Assembly (NCBI GenBank): GCA_025965155.1
Contig: JAOPXN010000130.1
Coordinates: 1 to 64,000 of the forward strand
DNA: 64,000 bases
Origin: Propionibacteriaceae bacterium
Lineage (GTDB): Bacteria; Actinomycetota; Actinomycetes; Propionibacteriales; Propionibacteriaceae
Direction of reading: 5' to 3'
The notes beneath the pieces are model-generated. The model did not search any database, was not told where the DNA came from, and was given only the letters and a program-made list of their open reading frames with translations. The translations under genes were made by a program, and so were the position numbers. Below are positions 16,199 to 25,320 of this stretch, piece after piece (the stretch's first letter is position 1; each line of letters begins with the position of its first letter).

Positions 16199-17113
16199 TC
16201 AGTAGTAGTACGGGAACGCCGACCAGTCCGGCGCCCGCTTCTCCAAGAACGCGTCCCGCCCCTCGACCGCCTCGTCGGTCATGTACGCCAGCCGGGTGGC
16301 CTCTCCGGCGAAGATCTGCTGGCCCACCAGCCCGTCGTCGATGGCGTTGAACGCGAACTTCAGCATCCGCTGCGCGGTCGGGCTCTTGGCACAGATCTTG
16401 CGACCCCAGTCCAGGCCGACCTCCTCGAGCTGCTGGTGCGGCACTACCCGGTTGACCATGCCCATCCGGTGGGCGTCCTCGGCGTCGTAGACCTCACCGA
16501 GGAAGAAGATCTCGCGGGCAAACTTCTGACCCACCTGGCGCGCCAGGTACGCCGAGCCGAAGCCGCCGTCGAACGAGCCGACGTCGGCGTCGGTCTGCTT
16601 GAACCGGGCGTGCTCCGCGCTGGCGAGGGTGAGGTCGCAGACGACGTGCAGGCTGTGTCCGCCGCCGGCCGCCCAGCCGTTGACCAGGGCGATCACGACC
16701 TTGGGCATGAACCGGATCAGCCGCTGCACCTCGAGGATGTGGAGCCGACCCAGCGCGGCCGGGTCTACCGAGTCCGCCTCGTCGCCGGCGGCGTACTGAT
16801 AGCCGGCGCGGCCCCGGATGCGTTGGTCACCACCACTGCAGAACGCCCAGCCGCCGTCCTTCGGCGACGGCCCGTTCCCGGTCAGCAGGACGCAGCCCAC
16901 GTCGGAGGACATCCGGGCATGGTCCAGAGCCCGGTACAGCTCGTCCACCGTGTGGGGGCGGAAGGCGTTACGTACCTCCGGCCGGTCAAAGGCGATGCGG
17001 ACCACTGGGGCGTCGACGGCGCGATGGTAGGTGATATCGGTGAAGTCGAAGTCGGGAACCGTCACCCAGCGGGACGGGTCGAAGGTGGCGTCAGGCTCGG
17101 CTGCAGATGGCAC
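16199..17113 (-). CDS. menB: 1,4-dihydroxy-2-naphthoyl-CoA synthase
   Basis: A 304-residue crotonase-fold enzyme of menaquinone synthesis, cyclising O-succinylbenzoyl-CoA. Visible signatures are the oxyanion-hole segment GWAFCSGGDQRIRG, VVIALVNGWAAGGGHSLHVV, the substrate segment FKQTDADVGSFDGGFGSAY, and the C-terminal KRAPDWSAFPYYY. These are diagnostic for MenB rather than generic enoyl-CoA hydratases. The ~300-residue actinobacterial length, with an N-terminal extension, is as expected. No other men genes are nearby. Confidence 0.96.
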   Translation of the reverse strand: MPSAAEPDATFDPSRWVTVPDFDFTDITYHRAVDAPVVRIAFDRPEVRNAFRPHTVDELYRALDHARMSSDVGCVLLTGNGPSPKDGGWAFCSGGDQRIRGRAGYQYAAGDEADSVDPAALGRLHILEVQRLIRFMPKVVIALVNGWAAGGGHSLHVVCDLTLASAEHARFKQTDADVGSFDGGFGSAYLARQVGQKFAREIFFLGEVYDAEDAHRMGMVNRVVPHQQLEEVGLDWGRKICAKSPTAQRMLKFAFNAIDDGLVGQQIFAGEATRLAYMTDEAVEGRDAFLEKRAPDWSAFPYYY

Positions 17114-17141
17114 CCGCCCACGGTAGCGGCCGCCGGTCAGA

Positions 17142-17188
17142 CGTCAGCTCCGTACCGACACACCGGACGGAGCGCGGCGGAGCTGACG
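17142..17188 (-). terminator. Stem-loop after the VOC gene
   Basis: An 11-bp stem (CGTCAGCTCCG 17142-17152 with CGGAGCTGACG 17178-17188) spans a 25-nt loop, 17 bases beyond the VOC stop on the minus strand and before menB. It probably ends the DedA-VOC transcript. Confidence 0.6.
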
Positions 17189-17204
17189 CGTCGGCGGGAG
17201 GCGG

Positions 17205-17621
17205 TTACTGGATGCAAAACTCGTTGCCTTCGGGATCCTTCATTACGATGAAGTGCCCGCTCTTCTCGTTGATCTCCTGCACCCGCACCGCTCCCAGTCC
17301 GACCAGCCGCTCCATCTCGGCCTGCAGCTGTGCGGTGCCGACGTTGAGGTCGATGTGCCAGCGGTTCTTGGCAGTCTTCGGCTCAGGGACCGTATGGAAC
17401 AAGATTCGCCGCCCCTCGCCACGGATCGCTTCGAACCCGGCCCAGGCGCGGACACCATCGATGACGACGGTGTCGCTCTCCTCGGCGTAGCCCTGCGCCA
17501 GCACCTGCTCGATCGCTGCTGCGTTGTCCTCCTTGGTGTAGTGCAGAGCCTCGGCCCAGAAGTCGGCCAACGTGTGGGCGTCCACCGCGTCGACCGCCAA
17601 CTGCCAGTTGATCGGGTTCAT
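17205..17621 (-). CDS. VOC family (glyoxalase-like) protein
   Basis: A 138-residue vicinal-oxygen-chelate protein with one full pair of beta-alpha-beta-beta-beta units: NWQLAVDAVDAHTLADFWAE at the start and NRWHIDLNVGT ... FIVMKDPEGNEFCIQ at the end. The latter retains the metal-type His and Glu positions. Small actinobacterial VOC proteins are often annotated as glyoxalase or bleomycin-resistance-like, but substrate is unknown. AAGGAGGAG precedes the ATG, which overlaps the DedA stop by four bases, so the genes are translationally coupled. Confidence 0.85.
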   Translation of the reverse strand: MNPINWQLAVDAVDAHTLADFWAEALHYTKEDNAAAIEQVLAQGYAEESDTVVIDGVRAWAGFEAIRGEGRRILFHTVPEPKTAKNRWHIDLNVGTAQLQAEMERLVGLGAVRVQEINEKSGHFIVMKDPEGNEFCIQ

Positions 17622-18097
17622 GCCTTCTCCTCCTTGGAGTTGCGGATCTGGAGCGCGATAAATCCGCTAACACCCAGGATCAGCAGTACCAACAACACTG
17701 TGGCAGTGACCGGTGACAGCTCGTAGAGCCTGCCCAGCGCCTCGATGGTCACGAAGCCGACGGTCGCGTACAGGACGGCCCAGAGCACGCAGCCGACGGC
17801 CATCGCGGGCAGGTAGCGGCGCAGCGGCATCCGGATCACTCCAGCCGCCAGGTTGACCGCCGTCTGGAAACCGATGGTCAGGAAGGAGAGGGTGATCACC
17901 GGCGCACCCCAGCGGCAGATCCAAGACTCGGCCGTCCGGAACCTGCGGGAGGCCAGCGCCTTGTGAGCGCGGGTTCGACCCGCGCCGGCGTAGGCGGCCC
18001 GCCCGAGCCAGTAGGTTGCGCTGGCGCGAAGCAGCACCACGACGAACAGCACGGTGACCGCCAGCGGGAACGGGAGGTCTTTGGTGAAGTCCATCAT
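17618..18097 (-). CDS. DedA-like (VTT domain) membrane protein, short form
   Basis: A 159-residue membrane protein with about four hydrophobic segments. It carries the DedA/SNARE-associated core: RFRTAESWICRWGAPVITLS, then FQTAVNLAAGVIRMPLRRYL, matching the FxRWGxxxxxxxRFxPxxRxxxxxxAG-type arrangement in reduced form. Family members are lipid scramblase/flippase-like and support membrane homeostasis. It is shorter than the usual ~200 residues and lacks the acidic N-terminal re-entrant motif. First gene of a two-gene operon with the VOC protein. Confidence 0.8.
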   Translation of the reverse strand: MMDFTKDLPFPLAVTVLFVVVLLRASATYWLGRAAYAGAGRTRAHKALASRRFRTAESWICRWGAPVITLSFLTIGFQTAVNLAAGVIRMPLRRYLPAMAVGCVLWAVLYATVGFVTIEALGRLYELSPVTATVLLVLLILGVSGFIALQIRNSKEEKA

Positions 18098-18191
18098 CGC
18101 GACATCGGACTGCGGTCAGCGGACACCGGGACAGTCTAGGGCGGCGAATCGCCCGTCCAGGTTCGCTGAGTCGGTGCCTACGACGGGTGTC

Positions 18192-18509
18192 TCAGCGGTC
18201 CTCACCGGTGGCTGGCGGCGGGTCCGCATCGCGGCGGGTGCGGCCGTCGTCAGCATCCGACACGGGAACCGGACTTGGTCCACTGTCCCCCGTGATGGTT
18301 GTAGGCCCGGGTTCGTCAGGCAGCGGCGCAGCAGTGAGCGGGTCAACTATCGGCGGGATGCCGGCGGCCGGCGGAATCGGCGGCGGCACCGAAAGGGGTG
18401 TCCCGGGTTCGCCAGTGATGCGATCGGTGGACGCGGCCTGCGCACGGCGCCAGAGAGCGAGGCCGATGACGATGATCACCAGAACAAGAATCAGCAGTAG
18501 CCACTTCAT
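18192..18509 (-). CDS. Small single-pass membrane protein, Pro-rich tail
   Basis: A 105-residue protein starting MKWLLLILVLVIIVIGLALW, one N-terminal transmembrane helix, followed by a Pro/Asp-rich, disordered tail. The RBS GAGAGGAG before ATG is strong. No domain is recognised. It is encoded upstream of the DedA gene on the same strand with a 94-base gap. Confidence 0.7.
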   Translation of the reverse strand: MKWLLLILVLVIIVIGLALWRRAQAASTDRITGEPGTPLSVPPPIPPAAGIPPIVDPLTAAPLPDEPGPTTITGDSGPSPVPVSDADDGRTRRDADPPPATGEDR

Positions 18510-18606
18510 CAGAACTCCTCTCGGAGCACCTGAGCGGTGCCCGGCTGGTTCTGGTCAAGCCTACGCCGGTGGAGTGACCTCAACCGCACGACTCGGTGGG
18601 CGCACA

Positions 18607-18662
18607 AAAAGACGGCTCCCGACCTGTCTTGGGAGGACAGCGTCCCCGTGGAGCCGTCTTTT
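18607..18662. terminator. Bidirectional intrinsic terminator-like hairpin
   Basis: AAAAGACGGCTCC (18607-18619) pairs perfectly with GGAGCCGTCTTTT (18650-18662), giving a 13-bp stem with a T-run on either strand. The 30-nt apical part contains a second small hairpin (CTGTC/GACAG). It lies in the 359-base gap between divergent genes, an unusual place for a terminator. It may end antisense or upstream transcripts. Nothing else is seen in this gap. Confidence 0.65.
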
Positions 18663-18868
18663 CATGGTCGACTATCTGGTCACCGTGCCGTGCTTTCTCC
18701 CCCCGCGAGTCGGGCCCCCCGCCCTGCACGCCGTGCTTCCTTAGGTCGATTCCGCCTTAAGTGTTGGCCTACCGCACGGTGCTCACCACGAACAACGAAC
18801 GAACAATCGACGCAGACTGATTAGACTGGTTCGCCCCCGACCATTACCGACCAGACTTGAGGGACCGC

Positions 18869-21379
18869 GTGGCCTATTTCGGCGATGAGCTGCGGCGACT
18901 CAGAAAGCATTTCGGCCTGTCCCAGGAGGCCTTGGCACACCGCGCCGGCCTGACCCCTGAGGCAGTGTCCCTGCTTGAACGTGGTCGGCGGGAACCGCGG
19001 ATGAGCACCTTGCAGCTGCTCGCACAGGCGATGCGGCTGCCCGACGCTGACGCTCAGGCGCTGTTCGCCAGCGCCTCGCGCCGGAGCGCTCGCTCCAACG
19101 ACCTTCCGATCCTGACCGACGTCTTGGTCGGCGCCGACCAGAGTGTGGCGGACCTGGTCCGGCTGCTGGAGAACCCCCAACAGCGCCTCATCACCGTGAC
19201 CGGACCTCCGGGGGTGGGCAAGACGCGCGTCGCCATCAGTGCGGCGCACCAGCTCGCGGACCGGGTGCTTGATGGCATCCACTGGTTGCCCCTGAGCTCG
19301 ATGACGGATCCCGATGCATTGGCGCCGGCGCTGGCCGCCTCCTTGGGGCTGCGGCAGTCCCAACATCGTTCGATTTCCGCGATCATTGACCAGCTCGCTG
19401 ATCGACACACCCTGTTGGTGGTCGACGGTGGGCAGCACCTCGGCCACTTCCGGACCGAGCTCTGCGCAGCGGTGCTGGAACGGACCCACGGTGTCCGGAT
19501 CCTGCTAACCAGCCGGGAACTGCTGCATCTCCCCGGCGAGGTGGTGTTCCCAGTACGGACGCTGCCGCTACCCCCTCGGCGTCCGACCCGCCAGCAGCTG
19601 AACGATGCCGCAGCGGGCCGGCTCTTCCTCACCAGGGCACAGGCTCACGACTCCGACTTTGCGGTGTCGGAGGCCGATCTGACCTCCATCGCCGAAATCT
19701 GCCGGCGGTTGGACGGACTACCGCTGGCGATCGAGTTGGCCGCCGCGCGGACCAGCGTATTGACAGTGGAACAGCTCGCACAGGCCCTGGGTGACACCCT
19801 GGACATCCTGCGCAGCCCGGCCGACGGTGGGCAGAGCCGGCTGGACGCGACGCTGGAGTGGAGCTACCAACTGTTGGATGCCGACGAACGCCGGCTGTTG
19901 GAGGATCTCTCGGTGTTCGGCAGGTCCTTCACGGTCGAGGCTGCAGCTCAGGTATCTGCTTGCGGCGGTCCGACGGTGGGCATGGTCAACCTGATCTCCT
20001 CCCTGGTGGCGAAGTCGCTGGTGCTCCGGATGGAGGACGCCGCCGGTGCCGCTCAGTTCACTCTGCTCCAGCTGGTCCGCCACTACGCCGGGGAGCGGCT
20101 GGTGCAGTCTGGTAGAGCGAACGCGGTGCGTCGCCGGCATGCCGAGTACTTCGCTGCGCTCGCCCGTCAAGCGGAACCGCATCTGACTACCGGGGACCAG
20201 CACCACTGGCTTGCCCTGCTGGACTCTGAGTTCAGCAACCTGCGCCGGGCGGTGCAATGGCTCACCGCGCACCAGCCCGCCGGCGCCCTGACGATGATCA
20301 ACTTGTTGTGGCGCTGGTGCTACGTTCGCGGTCTGTACACCGAGGGTCGGGCGTGGGCAGACGCTGCGCTCTCGGCGGGCCGGGATGCCCCGGCGGCTGT
20401 TCGCGCCACTGCACTGGCCGGCGCCGGGATGTTGGCCTTTCTGCAGTGCGACTACGAGACGGCCGAGAAGCAGACACGGTCGGCGCTGGAGCTCTACACC
20501 GCGCTGGAGGACGAGGTGGGGATTGCTCGGACCCTGTCCCGGCTTGGTGCGCTGGCGCGTGAGCAGGCCGACTACGTCGGTGCCGAAAAGCTGCACAACC
20601 GCGCGCTCGAGCTCGCGATCGCTCATCATGATCGACACGGTGCGGCGACCCAGCTCAACTACCTGAGCTTCGTGGCCTGGTTGCGGGGTGATCTTGATCG
20701 GGCGCACGATCTCAGCAGCAAGGCGCTGACCACGATGACCCGGTTAGGGGACAGGGAAGGCATTGCCTGGGCCTTGATCAACTCGGGCGTGGTGGCGCAC
20801 CATCGTGGCGATCTGGTGGGTGCCGACCTGCTGCTGGAGCAGAGTTTGGAGGTGTGCGAAGAGATCCGCTTCCGCGAAGGAGTTGCCTGGTCGCTCAACC
20901 AGCTCGGTGTCGTGGCGCGGCTGCGTGGCGACCCTGCTCACGCCGCAGACATTCAACGCGCCAGTCTGGCCGAGCACCGTGATCTGGGCGACCGGTGGCG
21001 GGCCGCCAGCGTGATGGAGGAGCTCGCCGCCAACGCGGCCGCGACTGGTGATGCGATCCACGCGGCCCGGTGGCTGGGGGCCGCTGAAGGGTTACGGGAA
21101 CTGATCGGAACTCCGGTCCCCGCAATTGAACGGCCCGTCGTGGATGAGACGACGGCGCGCGCCCGAACCCTGCTCGGCCCGACGTTCGACGCAGCGCGGA
21201 TTGCCGGCATGTCGCAACCTCTGTCCTTTCCCGAACCGGACGCTGACCCCGCCGCCCCCGATCTGTTCGATGTTGCCGCCACTAGCGCCCACCCCTCTCT
21301 TACTGACCCGGCTGGCGCCGACCCCACTGATTCAGACCCGGCTGGCGGAACCTTCTGGACTAAAGCTGGCCGACGCTGA
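18869..21379 (+). CDS. XRE-STAND transcriptional regulator with TPR repeats
   Basis: A large regulator of about 836 residues. An N-terminal XRE helix-turn-helix (LRRLRKHFGLSQEALAHRAG ... LLERGRREPR) leads into a STAND/NB-ARC ATPase (Walker A VTGPPGVGKTRVA, Walker B LLVVDGGQHL, RILLTSRELL, and GLPLAIELAAART). The C-terminal half has TPR-like helical repeats (GIARTLSRLGALAREQ, GIAWALINSGVVAHHRGD, GVAWSLNQLGVVARLRGD). Actinobacterial proteins of this plan are AfsR/SARP-related switches whose ligand is usually unknown. GTG 18869 or TTG 18857 could start it. The stop overlaps the convergent helicase gene by 20 bases. Confidence 0.9.
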   Translation: MAYFGDELRRLRKHFGLSQEALAHRAGLTPEAVSLLERGRREPRMSTLQLLAQAMRLPDADAQALFASASRRSARSNDLPILTDVLVGADQSVADLVRLLENPQQRLITVTGPPGVGKTRVAISAAHQLADRVLDGIHWLPLSSMTDPDALAPALAASLGLRQSQHRSISAIIDQLADRHTLLVVDGGQHLGHFRTELCAAVLERTHGVRILLTSRELLHLPGEVVFPVRTLPLPPRRPTRQQLNDAAAGRLFLTRAQAHDSDFAVSEADLTSIAEICRRLDGLPLAIELAAARTSVLTVEQLAQALGDTLDILRSPADGGQSRLDATLEWSYQLLDADERRLLEDLSVFGRSFTVEAAAQVSACGGPTVGMVNLISSLVAKSLVLRMEDAAGAAQFTLLQLVRHYAGERLVQSGRANAVRRRHAEYFAALARQAEPHLTTGDQHHWLALLDSEFSNLRRAVQWLTAHQPAGALTMINLLWRWCYVRGLYTEGRAWADAALSAGRDAPAAVRATALAGAGMLAFLQCDYETAEKQTRSALELYTALEDEVGIARTLSRLGALAREQADYVGAEKLHNRALELAIAHHDRHGAATQLNYLSFVAWLRGDLDRAHDLSSKALTTMTRLGDREGIAWALINSGVVAHHRGDLVGADLLLEQSLEVCEEIRFREGVAWSLNQLGVVARLRGDPAHAADIQRASLAEHRDLGDRWRAASVMEELAANAAATGDAIHAARWLGAAEGLRELIGTPVPAIERPVVDETTARARTLLGPTFDAARIAGMSQPLSFPEPDADPAAPDLFDVAATSAHPSLTDPAGADPTDSDPAGGTFWTKAGRR

Positions 21380-23861
21380 CGATCTCGACGACGGCCGTCC
21401 CCAGGTCGTCGCTGCGGGCGAGATCAACCACGGCGCTGATTCCCCAGTCGTGATCCCCTGCCGGGTCGTCGATGATCTGCCGGACCACCCACCGCTCCGG
21501 CTGCTGGTCGATGATCAACATCGCCGGACCGCGGGCGTCCGCACCGGTCAGGATGGTGCTCTGCTCAGCAAAGTACGGTTCCAGCGCAGCGGACCATGCG
21601 GTCGCATCCCACCCGGAGTCCGCGTCCAGCTCCCCCAGCTCGCTCCACCGTCGGCGAGCGGCCAGCTCGACCCGGCGGAACAGCGCGTTCCGGACCAGGA
21701 CCCGGAAGGCACGCTCATTCGCAGTGACCGGCGGCGGTCGCTCGTCCACCGGCGCAACGACGATCGGCTCGTCCGGGTTGCGGAGCCGCTCCCACTCGTC
21801 CAGCAGGCTCGAGTCCACTTGACGGACCAGCTCGCCTAGCCAGACGATCAGATCCGTCAGCTCCTCGGTCCGTCGGGTGTCGGGAACCGTCTGCCGCAGC
21901 GCCTTGTAGGCGTCGGCCAGGTAGCGCAGTACCAGGCCCTCGGACCGGGCCAGACCGTAGAAGCTGACGTACTCCGTGAACGTCATCGCCTTCTCCGACA
22001 GGTCCCGCGCCACCGACTTCGGGGACAGCGTGTAATCCGCGACCCACGGGTGCCCCTTCGCGTATGCGGCGAAAGCCGTGGTCAGCAAGGGTTCCAACGG
22101 CTTCGGATAGGTGACGTCCTCGAGCAGCTCCATTCGTTCCTCATAGTCCATCCCCTCGGCCTTCATCGCCTCGACCGCCTCCCCGCGGGCCTTCGACCGT
22201 TGGGCGCTGAGCACCGTACGCGGGTCCTCCAACGAGGACTCGATCACCGAGAGGACGTCGAGGGCGTAACTGTCCTCGGCGGGGTCGAGCAGATCAAGGG
22301 CCGCCAAGGCGAATGGCGACAGCGGCTGGTTCAGGGCGAAGTCGGCCTGCAGCTCCACGGTCAGCCGGGCCATTCGGCCAAGGGCGTCGGGTTCGGGCAG
22401 CTGCTCCACCACGCCGGATCCCAGCAGGCCGCGGTAGATGGCCACGGCACGGGAGATGTGGCGGCGTCGGCGCTCGGGCGGCTCATCGTTGTCCGTCAGC
22501 AGGTGCCGCATGGCCTGGTAGCAGTTGCCGGGCCGGTTGATCACGTTCAGCAGCATCGAGTGGCTAACGGCGAAGCTGGAAGTCAGTGGCTCGGGCTCGG
22601 CCTCGACCAACCGGTCATAGGTCGGCCTGCCGTATCCGACCACGCCGTCGGGAGGACGCTTGCGGACCACCTTGCGTCGCTTCTTGGGGTCGTCGCCTGC
22701 CTTGGCGAGCGCCTTCTCGTTGGCCACCACATGGTCGGGTGCCTGGATCACCACAGTGCCGGAGGCGTCGTAGCCGGCCCGGCCAGCTCGGCCGCCGATC
22801 TGGTGGAACTCGCGGGCGGTGAGCAGCCGCGGTCGGACGCCGTCGTACTTGCTGAGCGAGGTCAGCAGCACTGTGCGGATCGGTACGTTGATGCCGACGC
22901 CGAGGGTGTCGGTGCCGCAGATGATCTTGAGCAGCCCGGCCTGGGCCAGCAGCTCGACCAGTCGGCGGTACTTGGGCAGCATCCCGGCGTGGTGCACGCC
23001 GATCCCGTTGCGTACGAGGCGCGACAACGTCTTGCCGAAGCCGGCGGTGAACCGGAAGTTACCGATCAGGTCGGCGATCTGGTCCTTCTCCTGCCGGGTA
23101 CAGACCTTGAGGCTGGTCAGGGCCTGCGCCTGCTCGATCGCGGCCGCCCGACTGAAGTGCACGACATAGATCGGCGCCTGGTGCGTGGCGAGCCGTTCCT
23201 CGATGGTCTCGTGCATGGTGGTGGTGACGTACTCGTAGTGCAGCGGCACCGGTCGTTCGACCGAGGTGACCACGGCAGTCGGCCGCCCGGTGCGGCGGGT
23301 GAGGTCGCGCTCGAAGCGGTCTACGTTGCCCAACGTTGCCGACATCAGCACGAACTGGGCTTTCGGCAGCTCCAGCAGCGGGATCTGCCAGGCCCAGCCG
23401 CGGTCCGGGTCGGCGTAGTAGTGGAACTCGTCCATTACCACCAGCTCCACGTCGGCATCGGAGCCCTCGCGGAGGGCGATATTGGCCAGGATCTCGGCGG
23501 TACAGCAGATGATCGGCGCGGTCGGGTTGACGCTGGCGTCGCCGGTCATCATGCCGACAGCGTCGCTGCCGAAGATCTCCACCGCGGCGAAGAACTTCTC
23601 CGAGACCAGTGCCTTGATCGGAGCTGTGTAGAAGGTGCGGCCACCGGAGGCGAGGGTGGCGAACTGGGCGCCGGTCGCCACCAGGCTCTTCCCGGACCCG
23701 GTGGGGGTCGACAAGATCACGTTGGAGCCCGACACGATCTCGATCAGCGCCTCGGTCTGCGCCGGATAAGGCGTCAGCCCGCGCTCGGTGGCCCAGCCGG
23801 TGAAGGTCTCGAAGATCGAGTCAGGGTCGGCGTCGGGCGGGATCAGGTCGGTCAGAGTCAT
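21360..23861 (-). CDS. DEAD/DEAH-box helicase with DUF3516
   Basis: An 833-residue SF2 helicase. Motif I is LSTPTGSGKSLVA, motif II VVMDEFHYY, motif III MSATLGN, and motif VI HQIGGRAGRAGYD. The C-terminal ~350 residues, after the KKRRKVVRKRPPDG junction, correspond to DUF3516, which is confined to actinobacterial Ski2/HelY-like RNA helicases. It is expected to act on RNA or RNA-DNA hybrids. ATG 23861 (MTLTDLIPPDADPDS) starts the protein; the longer open frame upstream overlaps the divergent Nudix gene. Confidence 0.94.
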   Translation of the reverse strand: MTLTDLIPPDADPDSIFETFTGWATERGLTPYPAQTEALIEIVSGSNVILSTPTGSGKSLVATGAQFATLASGGRTFYTAPIKALVSEKFFAAVEIFGSDAVGMMTGDASVNPTAPIICCTAEILANIALREGSDADVELVVMDEFHYYADPDRGWAWQIPLLELPKAQFVLMSATLGNVDRFERDLTRRTGRPTAVVTSVERPVPLHYEYVTTTMHETIEERLATHQAPIYVVHFSRAAAIEQAQALTSLKVCTRQEKDQIADLIGNFRFTAGFGKTLSRLVRNGIGVHHAGMLPKYRRLVELLAQAGLLKIICGTDTLGVGINVPIRTVLLTSLSKYDGVRPRLLTAREFHQIGGRAGRAGYDASGTVVIQAPDHVVANEKALAKAGDDPKKRRKVVRKRPPDGVVGYGRPTYDRLVEAEPEPLTSSFAVSHSMLLNVINRPGNCYQAMRHLLTDNDEPPERRRRHISRAVAIYRGLLGSGVVEQLPEPDALGRMARLTVELQADFALNQPLSPFALAALDLLDPAEDSYALDVLSVIESSLEDPRTVLSAQRSKARGEAVEAMKAEGMDYEERMELLEDVTYPKPLEPLLTTAFAAYAKGHPWVADYTLSPKSVARDLSEKAMTFTEYVSFYGLARSEGLVLRYLADAYKALRQTVPDTRRTEELTDLIVWLGELVRQVDSSLLDEWERLRNPDEPIVVAPVDERPPPVTANERAFRVLVRNALFRRVELAARRRWSELGELDADSGWDATAWSAALEPYFAEQSTILTGADARGPAMLIIDQQPERWVVRQIIDDPAGDHDWGISAVVDLARSDDLGTAVVEIVSVGQL

Positions 23862-23996
23862 CGTGGTCCCATGGTGCCCTGACTTCCGCCGCTGGTCACA
23901 TCCGCCCGGGCGCGCGACCACGAGGCGTGCACGGGGACTCCGGGCCGACCGTGGGTGCCTGGGTGTGTCTGTGTGGGCGACTGGCAGACTCCCGGT

Positions 23997-24416
23997 GTGA
24001 GCGGCAGGCAGCTGGTGGTGGCAGCGATCATCGTGGACGACCTGCGCCGCCCCCGCCGGGTCCTCGCCGCCGAACGCAGCACCCCGCCCGCTCTTCGGGG
24101 TCGATGGGAGTTCCCGGGGGGCAAGGTGGAGCCGCGCGAGCACCCCGTCGCAGCGCTGGTACGCGAAACGGCCGAGGAACTCGCTGTCGACATCGAGGTC
24201 GGTGCGGAGCTGGTGCACCCGGGAGCCGCCTGCTGGCCGATCTCAGCGGCGTACGAGCTGCGCTGCTGGTTCGCCGAAGTCGTCCGGGGGATCCCGACGC
24301 CGGGTGACTCCCACCATGCGGTCCGCTGGCTCGCTGCCGACGACCTGGCCACCGTGGACTGGCTGGACGCCGACCGGCCGGTGGCTGCGCTGCTGCGCTC
24401 CCGGCTCGGCTGCTAG
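23997..24416 (+). CDS. Nudix hydrolase, MutT-like
   Basis: A 139-residue Nudix pyrophosphohydrolase, probably cleaving (deoxy)nucleoside triphosphates such as oxidised dGTP. The Nudix box is complete: GKVEPREHPVAALVRE followed by TAEEL, with FPGG before it. An N-terminal VVAAIIVDD strand and C-terminal HHAVRWLAADDLATVDWLDAD are typical of MutT. GTG 23997 is the best start. It is divergent from the helicase with a 135-base gap. Confidence 0.93.
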   Translation: MSGRQLVVAAIIVDDLRRPRRVLAAERSTPPALRGRWEFPGGKVEPREHPVAALVRETAEELAVDIEVGAELVHPGAACWPISAAYELRCWFAEVVRGIPTPGDSHHAVRWLAADDLATVDWLDADRPVAALLRSRLGC

Positions 24417-24531
24417 TGGGCGGGCGAAGTCCCTAGCTTCCGGCAGAACCTCCATCTCGAGCACCCGGGACAGCAGGCCCAGCGCGAAGTTGGCCGTCCG
24501 GTACACCGACCGAACTGGCAGGATCATCAGC

Positions 24532-25311
24532 ATGAGGGTTCGGCGGATCGGGGTAACTCCGATCAAGGGCACCCGGCACCAGGCGCGTGCCGAGATCGAG
24601 CTGGCTCCGACCGGCCCGGTCGGGGATCGGGTGTTCGGTCTGGTGGACCTAGAACGTCGACAGGTGCTGCGGACTGTCGCCACCGGGTCGCTACTGGCCG
24701 TGGCGGCCTCCTGGCAGCACGGGCGGCTGACGGTGGACCTTGGCGGGACCGAGGTGACCGGTCTGCCCCGGGCCACCGGGGCTACGGCCGGTGTGGACTA
24801 CTGGGGACGCCAGATCACCGGGGAGATCGTGGACGGGCCGTGGTCTGCTGCCTTCTCGGAGTATCTGAACCGTCCGGTGGTCCTGACCGCCAACCGGGTC
24901 GGGGACATCGTCTACGGTGACAGCGTCTCCATCATCACCACCGGCTCACTGACGGCGCTGCGACTCGGCGCTGAGTCGCACCCGTCTGCACAACCCGCCG
25001 TCGACAGCGCCCGGTTCCGGGCGACCTTCGTGATCGACACTGCAGGAAGCCGATATGCCGAACCGGGCACCGAGCGCAGCTGGATCGGTCAGGACCTGAT
25101 CTTGGGATCGGCACGCGTCCACGTCACCGGCGTGATCGTGCGATGTGCCGTGGTCGACCTCAACCCGCTCACCGGCCAGCGCGACCTGCGGTTGCTCAGC
25201 AGGCTGCCTCGGAACGCTGCCGGAGAACCGGTGTTCGGTCTGCAGGGCGAGGTGGTGCAGCCGGGACGGGTGTACAGCGAGGAGATGGTCACGGTACGCC
25301 AGCCATCCTGA
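24532..25311 (+). CDS. MOSC domain protein
   Basis: A 259-residue protein with an N-terminal MOSC beta-barrel-like part (RIGVTPIKGTRHQA ... GPVGDRVFGLVDLERRQVL) and a catalytic MOSC domain around VYGDSVSIITTGSLTALRLG ... RFRATFVIDT. The ending IVRCAVVDLNPLTGQRDLRLL contains a single Cys where molybdenum-cofactor sulfur carriers have their essential residue. Family members handle sulfur transfer or N-hydroxylated compounds via Moco. No molybdenum genes are adjacent. Substrate unknown. Confidence 0.88.
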   Translation: MRVRRIGVTPIKGTRHQARAEIELAPTGPVGDRVFGLVDLERRQVLRTVATGSLLAVAASWQHGRLTVDLGGTEVTGLPRATGATAGVDYWGRQITGEIVDGPWSAAFSEYLNRPVVLTANRVGDIVYGDSVSIITTGSLTALRLGAESHPSAQPAVDSARFRATFVIDTAGSRYAEPGTERSWIGQDLILGSARVHVTGVIVRCAVVDLNPLTGQRDLRLLSRLPRNAAGEPVFGLQGEVVQPGRVYSEEMVTVRQPS

Positions 25312-25320
25312 CCAGCTCGC

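Noticed and set aside
18869-21379. STAND protein as an antiphage (Avs-type) defence gene
   Set aside because: The N-terminal domain is an XRE DNA-binding domain, not a nuclease or other effector, and its neighbours are housekeeping genes; a transcription regulator is more likely.
21360-24218. Helicase frame read as 952 residues up to 24218
   Set aside because: The extra N-terminal ~119 residues overlap the divergent Nudix gene, have no helicase similarity, and the ATG at 23861 gives a normal family length.
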